This document shows, one piece after another, positions 1 to 7,986 of a stretch of 11,360 nt of DNA (position 1 is its first letter; each line of letters starts with the position of its first letter). The stretch is taken from NCBI GenBank assembly GCA_023436825.1, contig JAEZHS010000401.1:1-11360 (forward strand), read 5' to 3'. Both the position numbers and the translations under genes were made by a program. The stretch comes from Pseudomonadota bacterium (GTDB lineage: Bacteria > Pseudomonadota > Alphaproteobacteria > Reyranellales > Reyranellaceae). Below the pieces are notes generated by a model, which worked only from the letters and a program-made list of their open reading frames with translations, searched no databases and was not told the DNA's origin.

Positions 1-33
1 TCGTCGGCAGCGTCAGAAGTGTATAAGAGAGAG
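1..33 (+). other. Residual Nextera read-1 transposase adapter (assembly artefact)
   Basis: Bases 1-16 read TCGTCGGCAGCGTCAG, and the following bases match the Tn5 mosaic-end part of the Illumina Nextera read-1 adapter. The match is 31 of 33 positions, with differences at base 18 (A for T) and base 31 (G for C). It lies in the orientation expected when an adapter precedes its insert. Genomic sequence therefore starts at about base 34, and the window begins at a contig end. Any reading frame running into these bases is meaningless. Confidence 0.95.
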
Positions 34-38
34 CTCCG

Positions 39-3000
39 CTACACCGTCGCAACCTCGCTCGCCGTCGGCAGCTCGGGCCGGCGTCGGGAGAAGATGCTGA
101 GCCCGGCCGGCAGGACGGTCAGGATCAGGACGGGCGCCAGAAGCGTGCCGCCGCCCACGACGACGGCGAGCGGCCGCTGGACCTGGCTGCCGATCGCGGT
201 CGAGAAGGCCGCCGGGATCAGGCCGACGCAGGCCGCGATGCAGGTCATCAGTACCGGCCGCATCTGCTGCTCACAGGTCCCGGTGAGCGCGCGGGCGCGG
301 TCCAGGCCCGATTCGATCAGGCGGTTGTAGCAACCGACCACCATGATACCGTTCATGGCGGCGATGCCGAACAGGGCGACGAAGCCGATGGCGGCCGAGA
401 TGCTGAACGGCATGTCGGCCAGGACCAGGCCGAAGATGCCGCCGACCAGGGCCATCGGGATGGCGCTGCCGGCCAGCAGCGTGTCGGTAAGCGAACCGAA
501 GCTGACATAGAGCAGCAGCAGGATCACGCCGATCGCGATCGGCACGGCGATCGACAGCCGCGCGATGGCGCTCTCGAAGTTGGCGAAGTCGCCCGCCCAA
601 TCGAGTCGATAGCCGCTCGGCAGCTTCACCTCCTGCTCGACCTTCTGCTGCGCCTCGAGCACGGCGCCGCCGAGATCGCGGCCGCGTACCGAGAACTTGA
701 CCGGGATGTAGCGCTCCTGCTGCTCGCGGTAGATGTAGAAGGCGCCGGTCGTCAGGCCGACATTGGCGACCTCGGCCAAGGGCACTTGAACGACACTGCC
801 GTTGGGTCCGGGAGTGCCGATGGCGATGCGCTTCAGCGCCTCCATGTTCTCGCGATAGCGCGGCGCCAGCCGCACCATCATCGGGAAGTGCCGGTCGCTG
901 CCTTCCTCGTAGACGTCGCCCGCCGCCTGGCCGCCGACTGCGGCTTGTATGGTGGCGTTGATGTCGCCCGGCGACAGGCCGTAGCGCGCGGCCTTCTGGC
1001 GGTCGATGTCGATGCGGATGGTCGGCTGGCCGAGCAGGGGCGGCACCTGGATGTCGGTGACGCCGCGAACCTTCTCCAACACGCCACGGATCTCGACGGC
1101 GATCTTGCGCAAGGTCGCGAGGTCGGGACCGGTGATCTTGACGGCGTTCTCGGCGTCGATGCCGGAGGCCGCTTCCTGGACGTTGTCCTGGATGTACTGC
1201 GAGAAGGCGAAGGTGACGCCGGGGAAGGTCTTGCGCAGCGCGCTGCCCATCTCGGCGATCAGCTCCTCCTTGGACAGTCCTTTCCGCCAGGTGTCGAAGG
1301 GTTTCAGCGGCACGAAGAATTCGACGTTGGAGAAGCCGTCCGGATCGGTGCCGTCGTCGGGTCGGCCGTGCTGGGTGATCACGGTCTCGACTTCGGGGAA
1401 GCTCTTGACCAGCCGGCGCATGCGGTTGGCGTAGGTATTGCCCTCGTCCAACGACACCGAGGGCGGCAGCGCCGCGCGCAGCCAGATGTTGCCCTCCTCG
1501 AGCTTGGGCAGGAACTCCAGGCCGACCGTGCTCGCCGCCACGCCGGCCGCGACCATGAGGGCAAGGCCCACCGTGACCGTGAGCCCGCGCCGCGCCAGCA
1601 CGACGGCGACCACGCGCCGATAGAGACGGCGGAGGCCGCGCACGATGATCGTCTCCTTCTCCGACACCTTTTCGGGCAGAAGCAGCGCCGCCAGTGCCGG
1701 CGATACCGTGAAGGTCGCCAGAAGACCGCCGGACAGGGCATAGGCGTAGGTCTTGGCCATCGGCCCGAAGATGTGGCCTTCGACACCCGACAGGGTGAAC
1801 AACGGCAGGAAGCCCGCGATGATGATGGTGGCCGAGAAGAAGATCGCCTGCGTCACCTCGCCCGAGGCGTGATAGATCGTGGCGATCTTGCCGGTCATGC
1901 CGCGCGGCGCCGGCTGCGTGTAGCGGGGCCGATGGCCGGCGCTCGCTTCGGCGAGATGGCGGAAGATGTTCTCGACCATGATCACCGTGGCGTCGACGAT
2001 GATGCCGAAGTCGATGGCGCCCATCGACAGCAGGTTCGCGGACTCGCCGCTCAGCACCAGGATGACCACGGCGAACAGGAGCGCGAAGGGAATGGTCGCC
2101 GACACGATCAGGGCGCTGCGCAGATCGCCCAGGAACAGCCATTGGATGGCGAAGATCAACACCACACCCATGATCATGTTGTGCAGGACGGTGTGGGTGG
2201 TGATGTCGACCAGCACGCTGCGATCGTAGATGCGTTCGATGCGCACGCCGGGCGGCAGCAGGTCCGAACTGTTGATCCTGTCGACCTCGGCCTCGACCAG
2301 GCGCAGGGTCTGCATGGTCTTCGCCCCACGCCGCATCAGCACGATGCCCTGCACGATATCGTCCGAGTCGTTGTGTCCGGCGACGCCCAGCCGCGGCTCA
2401 TGGCCGACAGTGATGGTGGCGACGTCGGACACCAGCACCGGCGCGCCGTCGCGCACCGTCAGCATGGTGTGACGGATGTCGTCCATGGTGCGGATCTGGC
2501 CGACGCTCCTGATCACCGCCGACTGCGGTCCGAGGTTGATGGTGTTGGCGCCGACATTGATGTTGGCGCCGGTCAGCGCATCCAGCACCTGCTTCAGCGT
2601 GACGCCGTAGGCCAGGAGCTTGTCGAGATCGACGGTGATGTCATAGGTCTTGCTCTTGCCGCCCCAGGTCGTGACGTCGATCACGCCAGGCACCGATTTC
2701 AGCCGGCGCAGCAGGATCCAGTCCTGGATGGTCTTGAGATCGGTGACGGTGAAGCCCTCAGGCCCGACGACGCGATAGCGGAAGATCTCGCCGATCGGGC
2801 TGGTCGGTGAGATGATGGGCTGCGCGCCGTTGGGCAATGGCCCGAGCTGCGACAGGCGGTTGACCACCATCTGCGATGCCTGGGCGTAGGTGAGGTCGTA
2901 GGTGAACTGGACCTTCACGTCCGACAGGCCGGTCAACGAGATGGTGCGGATCGACTTCACGAAGGGAAGCCCCGCCATCTGCACCTCGATCGGGATGGTG

Positions 3001-3191
3001 ATGTAGCGTTCCATCTCGTCCGACGACTGGCCGGGATTCTGCGTCACGATGTCGACCAGGGGCGGCACCGGGTCGGGATAGGCTTCGATATTCAGGTTGC
3101 TGTAAGCGAACAGCCCGCCGGCGATCATCGCCACGCTCAGAATCATCACAAGGATGCGCTGGCGGAGAGCTGCGCCGATAATTGCCTGCAT
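39..3191 (-). CDS. Heavy-metal efflux RND pump, CzcA type, second copy (RND2)
   Basis: This is an inner-membrane proton-driven exporter of the HME-RND family, 1050 aa, the full length for the family. TM1 is near residues 10-30, and the signature LNIEAYPDPVPPLVDI follows in the first porter subdomain. TM4 contains DFGIIVDATVIMVEN with D394, D400 and E407, the same spacing as the essential Asp-Asp-Glu triad of CzcA. TM10 has AAMNG (N947), not the Glu found there in CusA. This suggests export of divalent cations such as Zn, Co, Cd or Ni rather than Cu(I)/Ag(I); the exact metal cannot be read from sequence. The start ATG at 3191 has AGGT about 8 bases upstream. The stop is TAG at 39-41, only five genomic bases from the adapter, so the gene looks complete but anything beyond is lost. 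It is last in the operon, 77 bp after the outer-membrane gene, and is a close paralogue of the pump at 4798-7950. Confidence 0.95.
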   Translation of the reverse strand: MQAIIGAALRQRILVMILSVAMIAGGLFAYSNLNIEAYPDPVPPLVDIVTQNPGQSSDEMERYITIPIEVQMAGLPFVKSIRTISLTGLSDVKVQFTYDLTYAQASQMVVNRLSQLGPLPNGAQPIISPTSPIGEIFRYRVVGPEGFTVTDLKTIQDWILLRRLKSVPGVIDVTTWGGKSKTYDITVDLDKLLAYGVTLKQVLDALTGANINVGANTINLGPQSAVIRSVGQIRTMDDIRHTMLTVRDGAPVLVSDVATITVGHEPRLGVAGHNDSDDIVQGIVLMRRGAKTMQTLRLVEAEVDRINSSDLLPPGVRIERIYDRSVLVDITTHTVLHNMIMGVVLIFAIQWLFLGDLRSALIVSATIPFALLFAVVILVLSGESANLLSMGAIDFGIIVDATVIMVENIFRHLAEASAGHRPRYTQPAPRGMTGKIATIYHASGEVTQAIFFSATIIIAGFLPLFTLSGVEGHIFGPMAKTYAYALSGGLLATFTVSPALAALLLPEKVSEKETIIVRGLRRLYRRVVAVVLARRGLTVTVGLALMVAAGVAASTVGLEFLPKLEEGNIWLRAALPPSVSLDEGNTYANRMRRLVKSFPEVETVITQHGRPDDGTDPDGFSNVEFFVPLKPFDTWRKGLSKEELIAEMGSALRKTFPGVTFAFSQYIQDNVQEAASGIDAENAVKITGPDLATLRKIAVEIRGVLEKVRGVTDIQVPPLLGQPTIRIDIDRQKAARYGLSPGDINATIQAAVGGQAAGDVYEEGSDRHFPMMVRLAPRYRENMEALKRIAIGTPGPNGSVVQVPLAEVANVGLTTGAFYIYREQQERYIPVKFSVRGRDLGGAVLEAQQKVEQEVKLPSGYRLDWAGDFANFESAIARLSIAVPIAIGVILLLLYVSFGSLTDTLLAGSAIPMALVGGIFGLVLADMPFSISAAIGFVALFGIAAMNGIMVVGCYNRLIESGLDRARALTGTCEQQMRPVLMTCIAACVGLIPAAFSTAIGSQVQRPLAVVVGGGTLLAPVLILTVLPAGLSIFSRRRPELPTASEVATV

Positions 3192-3209
3192 ATCGTGACC
3201 TGCCTGGAT

Positions 3210-3229
3210 GTCCGCCGTCGCGGACGGCG
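3210..3229 (-). other. Short GC-rich hairpin between OMF and RND2 genes
   Basis: The gap between the outer-membrane gene stop (3269) and the RND2 start (3191) holds a perfect 7-bp inverted repeat, 3213-3219 against 3223-3229, with a 3-base loop. An alternative 6-bp stem pairs 3210-3215 with 3220-3225. No T-run follows on the minus strand, so it is not a classical terminator. It could lower or adjust expression of the distal pump gene, but a chance hairpin is quite possible at this G+C content. Confidence 0.3.
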
Positions 3230-3268
3230 TTGCCCCTTACAGGTCTCTTACGATACGTGGCTTACACC

Positions 3269-4798
3269 TTACTGACTTGCCGGGCGCTGCGCCTTCGGCG
3301 GCCTGCATACCATGCGCTGCGCCGGGTTCGTCGGTTGGTCGCGGTTCCACCAGCCGCCGCCCAACGCCTGGAACAATGCCGCAGTGTCCATGAGACGATT
3401 GGCCTGCGCCTGGATGCGCGCCAACAACGCCTGCTGGTAGGTGAGCTCGGCAATGAGCACGACGACGTAGGTCGTGTCGCCGACGTCGAGCCGACGGCGG
3501 GCGATGTTGCGGCTGGTCGCCGCCGCCTGCTCGGCCGTCACGGTCGCCTTCAGCGCCAGCGCGTCGTATTCGAGCGCGCGCAATGTGTCGGCGACGTTGC
3601 GGAAGGCGGTGAGGACCGTCGATTCGTACTGCGCCTGGGCCTGCTCGAGTGCGGCCTGTGCGGCCCGCTTCTTGGCCTGCAGCGCGCCGCCGTCGAGCAG
3701 CGTCTGCATGATGCCGCCGGTGACGACGCTGTAAGCCGGGCCAACCGCCGGGCTGAACAGCGTACCCAGCGTCAGCGCCTGCGAGCCGACCGACGACGAC
3801 AGGTTGATCTGCGGCAACTGGGCGGCCACGGCCACGCCGACTTGCGCCGATGCCGCATGAACGTTGGCCTCGGCGGCGCGGATGTCGGGCCGCTGCTCGA
3901 CCAGCCGCGACGGCAGGCTGAGCGGCAGGTCGGCCGGCAGCTTCAGGTCGTTGAGCTGGAAGTTCTCGGCCAGCGCGGTGCTGGGCAAGCTGCCGGTCAG
4001 GGTGGCGAGCAGGTTGCGCTGCTGCGCCAGCGCCTTCTGCAAGGGAGGGAGGGTGGCTTCAGCCTGCGCCAGCGCCGTCTCCTGGACGGCCACATCGGCA
4101 CCGGTGATGGCACCCAGCCCCGCCTGGCCCTGCAGGATGCCGAGCGTCTCGCGCTGGGCGGCGATGATGCGCTGGGTCGCCTGGACCTGGGCGCGCAGCG
4201 ATGCCTCGGTGATCGCCGCCACCACCACGTTGGAAGCGAGCGTGAGATAGGCCGCCTCGAGCAGGAAGCACTGCCCTTCGGCCTGCGCCTCGGCCGATTC
4301 GATGCCGCGCCGCGTGCCACCCCAGACGTCGGGCGAGTAGGTGATGTTGAGCAGAGCCGTGAATAGGCCGAACACGAAGTTGCCGTCGGCCGTCGGCGCC
4401 GACAGCACGGTGGGCGCCTGTGTCTGCGCGGCCGTGCCGGCCACACCGACGGTGGGAAACAGCGTCGCCCGCTGGGCTCGCGCCGTCTGTTGCGACACCT
4501 TCAGGGCCGCGACGGCCGACTTGATGTCGGGATTCGCCCGGAGCGAGCGCTCGATCAGCCCGTTGAGCTGCTGCGACTGGAAGACCGTCCACCACTGGCT
4601 CGGGATGTCGAGATCCTGCACCACGCGCTGGGCCTCACCGCCCGAGATGCCGGCCGAGACGAGGTTCAGGGTCGTGCCTTCGTCGGGCAGATAGCGATTG
4701 GTCGGCGGCGGCTCGGGCGTCTTGAAGTCGGGGCCGACCATGCAGCCGCCGAGCGACGCCATCAGCGCCAGGCAAGTGGTAAAGCGCACGCGAGCCAT
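3269..4798 (-). CDS. NodT-family outer-membrane efflux lipoprotein (OMF)
   Basis: This is the trimeric outer-membrane channel of the tripartite pump (TolC/OprM/CzcC fold), 509 aa. The N-terminus is a lipoprotein signal with lipobox LGGC and Cys19 as the acylated residue, followed by MVGPDF, which is typical of NodT-type proteins. Two OEP repeats follow, rich in Ala, Gln and Leu as in the alpha-helical barrel. The second repeat begins with the family motif RPDI at residues 303-306. The frame stays open far upstream, to about 6901, but the true start is the ATG at 4798. That start gives a clean lipoprotein signal and overlaps the stop of RND1 by one base (TGATG), implying translational coupling. 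The stop is TAA at 3269-3271. As the only outer-membrane gene of the operon, it presumably serves both pumps. Confidence 0.95.
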   Translation of the reverse strand: MARVRFTTCLALMASLGGCMVGPDFKTPEPPPTNRYLPDEGTTLNLVSAGISGGEAQRVVQDLDIPSQWWTVFQSQQLNGLIERSLRANPDIKSAVAALKVSQQTARAQRATLFPTVGVAGTAAQTQAPTVLSAPTADGNFVFGLFTALLNITYSPDVWGGTRRGIESAEAQAEGQCFLLEAAYLTLASNVVVAAITEASLRAQVQATQRIIAAQRETLGILQGQAGLGAITGADVAVQETALAQAEATLPPLQKALAQQRNLLATLTGSLPSTALAENFQLNDLKLPADLPLSLPSRLVEQRPDIRAAEANVHAASAQVGVAVAAQLPQINLSSSVGSQALTLGTLFSPAVGPAYSVVTGGIMQTLLDGGALQAKKRAAQAALEQAQAQYESTVLTAFRNVADTLRALEYDALALKATVTAEQAAATSRNIARRRLDVGDTTYVVVLIAELTYQQALLARIQAQANRLMDTAALFQALGGGWWNRDQPTNPAQRMVCRPPKAQRPASQ

Positions 4799-4800
4799 CA
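4796..4800 (-). promoter_or_regulatory. TGATG stop/start overlap (translational coupling)
   Basis: On the minus strand the TGA stop of RND1 (4800-4798) and the ATG start of the outer-membrane gene (4798-4796) share one base. Such overlaps usually mean that ribosomes finishing the upstream gene re-initiate on the next, which helps fix the pump-to-channel ratio. The overlap also decides the start codon of the outer-membrane gene. Confidence 0.8.
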
Positions 4801-7800
4801 GTGGACCTCCGCCACGCCGGACGCCGGCGCGGCCCGCCGGACCGCACGACGCGAGAAAAGCCCGATCGCTGCCGGCAGCACAGTGAGGAACAGCAACGGC
4901 GCCAGCAGCGTGCCGCCGACCACGACAACAGCCAGTGGCCGTTGCACCTGGCTGCCGATCGCCGTCGAGAAGGCGGCCGGCAGCAGGCCGACGCAAGCAG
5001 CCGCACAGGTCATCAGCACGGGCCGCATCTGCACCGAGCAGGTCTCGATCAAGGCGTTCTCCGGCGTGCGGCCAGCGTCGATCAGGCGATTGTAGCAGCC
5101 GACCACCATGATGCCGTTCATGGCGGCGATGCCGAACAGGGCGACGAAGCCGATGGCGGCCGAGATGCTGAACGGCATGCCGTTCGCGAACAGCGCCAGC
5201 ACGCCGCCGACCAGCGCCATGGGGATGGCGCTGCCGGCCAGCAGCGTGTCTCGCAGTGAGCCGAAGCTGGTGAAAAGCAGCAGCAGGATCAGGCTGATGG
5301 CGATCGGCACGGCGACTGCCAGCCGCTGCAGTGCGTTCTTGAGGTTGCCGAACTCGCCGACCCATTCGACGCGATAGCCGCCCGGGATACTGACTTTCTC
5401 GGCCACGCGGTCCTGCGCCTCCAGGATGGCGCTGCCGAGGTCGCGGCCACGTACGGAAAACTTCACGGGGACGTAGCGCTCCTGCTGTTCGCGGTAGATG
5501 TAATAGGCGCCGGAGACGAGTTCGACCGTGGCGAGCTCGCTGAGCGGCACTTGGGTGACGCCGCTGTTGCTCTGCACGCCGACCGGGATGCGCTTGATCG
5601 CTTCGATGTTCTCGCGATAGCGCGGCGCGAGGCGGACGATCATGGGGAAGTGGCGATCGCTGCCGTTCTCGTAGACGTCGCCCGCCGCCTGGCCGCCGAT
5701 CGCCGCCTGGACGGTAGCGTTGACGTCGCCGGGAGCGAGGCCGTAGCGCGCCGCCTTGGCGCGATCGATGTCGATCTTGATGGTCGGCTGGCCGAGCGAT
5801 GCCGACACGGCGAGATCGGTGATGCCGGGCACGGTGGCGATGGCGTTCTTGATGTCGTCGGCGACCTTGCCCAGCGTCTCGAGGTCCGGCCCGTAGACCT
5901 TGACCGAGTTCTCGCCCTTCACGCCCGACGCTGCTTCCTGGACGTTGTCCTGGATGTACTGCGAGAAGGTGAAGTCCACGCCGGGAAAGGCCTTGGTCAA
6001 TGCTTCGTTCATCTCGGCGATCAGCCCATCCTTGTCGAGGCCCTTGCGCCACTGATCGAAGGGCTTCAGCGGGACGAAGAACTCGGCATTGAAGAAGCCC
6101 GTCGAGTCGGTGCCGTCGTCGGGCCGGCCGTGCTGGGAGATCACCGTCTCGGCCTCGGGGAAGCTCTTGATCAGGCGGCGCATGCGGTTGGCGTAGTCGT
6201 TGCCCGCTTCCAGCGAGATCGAGGCCGGCATGACGGCCCGGATCCACATGTTGCCCTCCTCGAGCTTGGGGAGGAACTCCAGGCCGATGGTGCTGCCGGC
6301 CAGGACAGCGAGAGCGACGGCGCCCACGCCCGCAGCGACGGTGGTGCGACGACGGACGAGGACGATGCCGCGCAGCCTGTCGTAGCCGCGATGGAGAGCG
6401 CGCACCGCACGTGTCTCGGCGTGGCTCACCCTCTTCGGCAACAGCATGGCGGCGAGCGCGGGCGAGATCGTGAAGGTGGCCAAGAGACCGCCCGACAGGG
6501 CGTAGGCGTAGGTGCGGGCCATCGGGCCGAAGATGTGGCCTTCGACGCCCGACAGGGTGAACAACGGCAGGAAGCCCGCGATGATGATGGTGGCCGAGAA
6601 GAAGATCGCCTGCGTGACCTCGGTCGAGGCATGGAAGATCGTTGCCAGCTTGCCGTCGAGGCCTTCCGGTGCAGGCCGCACCGTACGGGCTTCGGCGCGG
6701 CCGACTTCCGACAGGTGGCGATAGATGTTCTCGACCATGATGACCGTGGCGTCGACGATGATGCCGAAGTCGATGGCGCCCATCGACAGCAGGTTCGCCG
6801 ACTCGCCCGACAGCACCAGGATGACCACGGCGAACAGCAGCGCGAAGGGAATGGTGGCCGACACGATCAGCGCACTGCGCAGGTCGCCCAGGAACAGCCA
6901 CTGGATCAGGAAGATCAGGACGATGCCCATCACCATGTTGTGCAGCACGGTGTGGGTGGTGATGTCGACCAGGGCGCTGCGGTCGTAGATCCGCACGATG
7001 CGCACCCCGGCCGGCAGCACGCCCGTGTTGTTGATCTTTTCGACCTCGGCCAGCACGCCGGTCAAGGTCGGCATCGTCTCGGCGCCACGCCGCATCAGGA
7101 CGATGCCCTGCACCACGTCGTCGTCGTCGCTTTGCCCGGCTATGCCGAGCCTCGGCTGATTGCCCACGGTCACAGTGGCGACGTCGGAGACCAGCACCGG
7201 CGAGCCGTCGCGCACCGTCAGCATGGTGTTGCGGATGTCGTCCATGGTGCGGATCTGGCCGACGCTGCGCACGATCGCCGACTGGGAGCCGATGTTCACC
7301 GTGTTGGCGCCGACATTGATGTTGGCGTTGGTCAGCCCGTCCAGCACCTGCTTCAGCGTCAGCCCGTAGGCCAGGAGCCGGTCGAGATCGACGGTGATGT
7401 CGTAAGTCTTGGTCTTGCCGCCCCAGCCCGTGACGTCGATCACGCCGGGAATCGCCTTGAAACGGCGCTGCAGGATCCAGTCCTGGATGGTCTTCAGGTC
7501 GGCGACGCTGTAGCCGGGCGGGCCGACCACGCGGTAGCGGAAGATCTCGCCGATCGGGCTGGTCGGCGACAATGACGGCTGCACGCCGTTGGGCAGCGGC
7601 GGAAGCTGCGACAGACGGTTGATCACCATCTGCGAGGCCTGCTGGTAGCTTACGTCATAGGTGAACTGCACCTTCACATCGGAAAGCCCGAACAGCGAGA
7701 TCGTGCGGATTGCCTGGACGTAGGGCAGGCCCGCCATCTGGATCTCGATCGGCACGGTGATGTAGCGCTCGATCTCCTCCGACGACTGGCCGGGATTCTG

Positions 7801-7950
7801 GGTGATGATGTCGACCAGCGGCGGCACCGGGTCGGGATAGGCTTCGATGTTGAGCGTGCGATAGGCGAACACGCCGCCGATCATCAGCACGATACCGAGA
7901 ATGATCACCAGGACGCGTTGCCTGAGAGCGTTGGCGATGACGGCCTGCAT
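4798..7950 (-). CDS. Heavy-metal efflux RND pump, CzcA type, first copy (RND1)
   Basis: This inner-membrane HME-RND proton/metal antiporter is 1050 aa, full family length, with the usual RND layout. TM1 is near residues 10-30, a large periplasmic porter domain follows, TM2-TM6 run from about 335 to 500, and a second periplasmic domain leads to TM8-TM12 from about residue 876. TM4 carries DFGIIVDATVIMVEN with D394, D400 and E407, matching the Asp-Asp-Glu proton/metal relay of CzcA. TM10 has AAMNG (N945), unlike the Glu at that place in CusA. I therefore infer divalent-metal export (Zn/Co/Cd/Ni); the substrate is uncertain. The ATG at 7950 lies 36 bp after the adaptor gene stop and has only a weak ribosome site. 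The TGA stop overlaps the next ATG. It aligns with the pump at 39-3191 almost without gaps: 43 of the first 60 residues are identical, and some DNA runs are identical over more than 60 bases. Confidence 0.96.
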   Translation of the reverse strand: MQAVIANALRQRVLVIILGIVLMIGGVFAYRTLNIEAYPDPVPPLVDIITQNPGQSSEEIERYITVPIEIQMAGLPYVQAIRTISLFGLSDVKVQFTYDVSYQQASQMVINRLSQLPPLPNGVQPSLSPTSPIGEIFRYRVVGPPGYSVADLKTIQDWILQRRFKAIPGVIDVTGWGGKTKTYDITVDLDRLLAYGLTLKQVLDGLTNANINVGANTVNIGSQSAIVRSVGQIRTMDDIRNTMLTVRDGSPVLVSDVATVTVGNQPRLGIAGQSDDDDVVQGIVLMRRGAETMPTLTGVLAEVEKINNTGVLPAGVRIVRIYDRSALVDITTHTVLHNMVMGIVLIFLIQWLFLGDLRSALIVSATIPFALLFAVVILVLSGESANLLSMGAIDFGIIVDATVIMVENIYRHLSEVGRAEARTVRPAPEGLDGKLATIFHASTEVTQAIFFSATIIIAGFLPLFTLSGVEGHIFGPMARTYAYALSGGLLATFTISPALAAMLLPKRVSHAETRAVRALHRGYDRLRGIVLVRRRTTVAAGVGAVALAVLAGSTIGLEFLPKLEEGNMWIRAVMPASISLEAGNDYANRMRRLIKSFPEAETVISQHGRPDDGTDSTGFFNAEFFVPLKPFDQWRKGLDKDGLIAEMNEALTKAFPGVDFTFSQYIQDNVQEAASGVKGENSVKVYGPDLETLGKVADDIKNAIATVPGITDLAVSASLGQPTIKIDIDRAKAARYGLAPGDVNATVQAAIGGQAAGDVYENGSDRHFPMIVRLAPRYRENIEAIKRIPVGVQSNSGVTQVPLSELATVELVSGAYYIYREQQERYVPVKFSVRGRDLGSAILEAQDRVAEKVSIPGGYRVEWVGEFGNLKNALQRLAVAVPIAISLILLLLFTSFGSLRDTLLAGSAIPMALVGGVLALFANGMPFSISAAIGFVALFGIAAMNGIMVVGCYNRLIDAGRTPENALIETCSVQMRPVLMTCAAACVGLLPAAFSTAIGSQVQRPLAVVVVGGTLLAPLLFLTVLPAAIGLFSRRAVRRAAPASGVAEVH

Positions 7951-7986
7951 GGAACGACGGCCCTGATGTTGACGAGCGAGCCGCGA

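Noticed and set aside
1..33. Transposon end or mobile-element boundary
   Set aside because: The Tn5 mosaic-end similarity comes from the engineered Nextera adapter, as the adjoining read-1 primer sequence shows, and not from a resident transposon.
271..2142. 623-codon minus-strand frame inside RND2
   Set aside because: It is a different frame on the same strand as a well-supported pump gene. The product is Arg/Gly/His-rich and matches no family I recognise.
786..2810. 674-codon plus-strand open frame opposite RND2
   Set aside because: It lies antisense to a clear pump gene and its product is an unnatural run of Asp, His, Arg and Gln. A frame of the same length occurs at 5551-7575 opposite the paralogous pump. 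Both are by-products of high-GC codon bias on the other strand.
3182..4366. 394-codon plus-strand frame opposite the outer-membrane gene
   Set aside because: Antisense to a clear NodT-family gene, with an Arg/Gln/Leu-rich product typical of shadow frames.
4799..6901. In-frame upstream extension of the outer-membrane gene (possible 1210-aa fusion)
   Set aside because: The frame is open by chance through RND1. The extension is Arg/His/Pro-rich with no domain, while the ATG at 4798 gives a proper lipoprotein signal and a TGATG overlap.
5551..7575. 674-codon plus-strand open frame opposite RND1
   Set aside because: Same explanation as the frame at 786-2810: an antisense shadow with biased, unrecognisable composition. 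The equal length follows from the similarity of the two pump genes.
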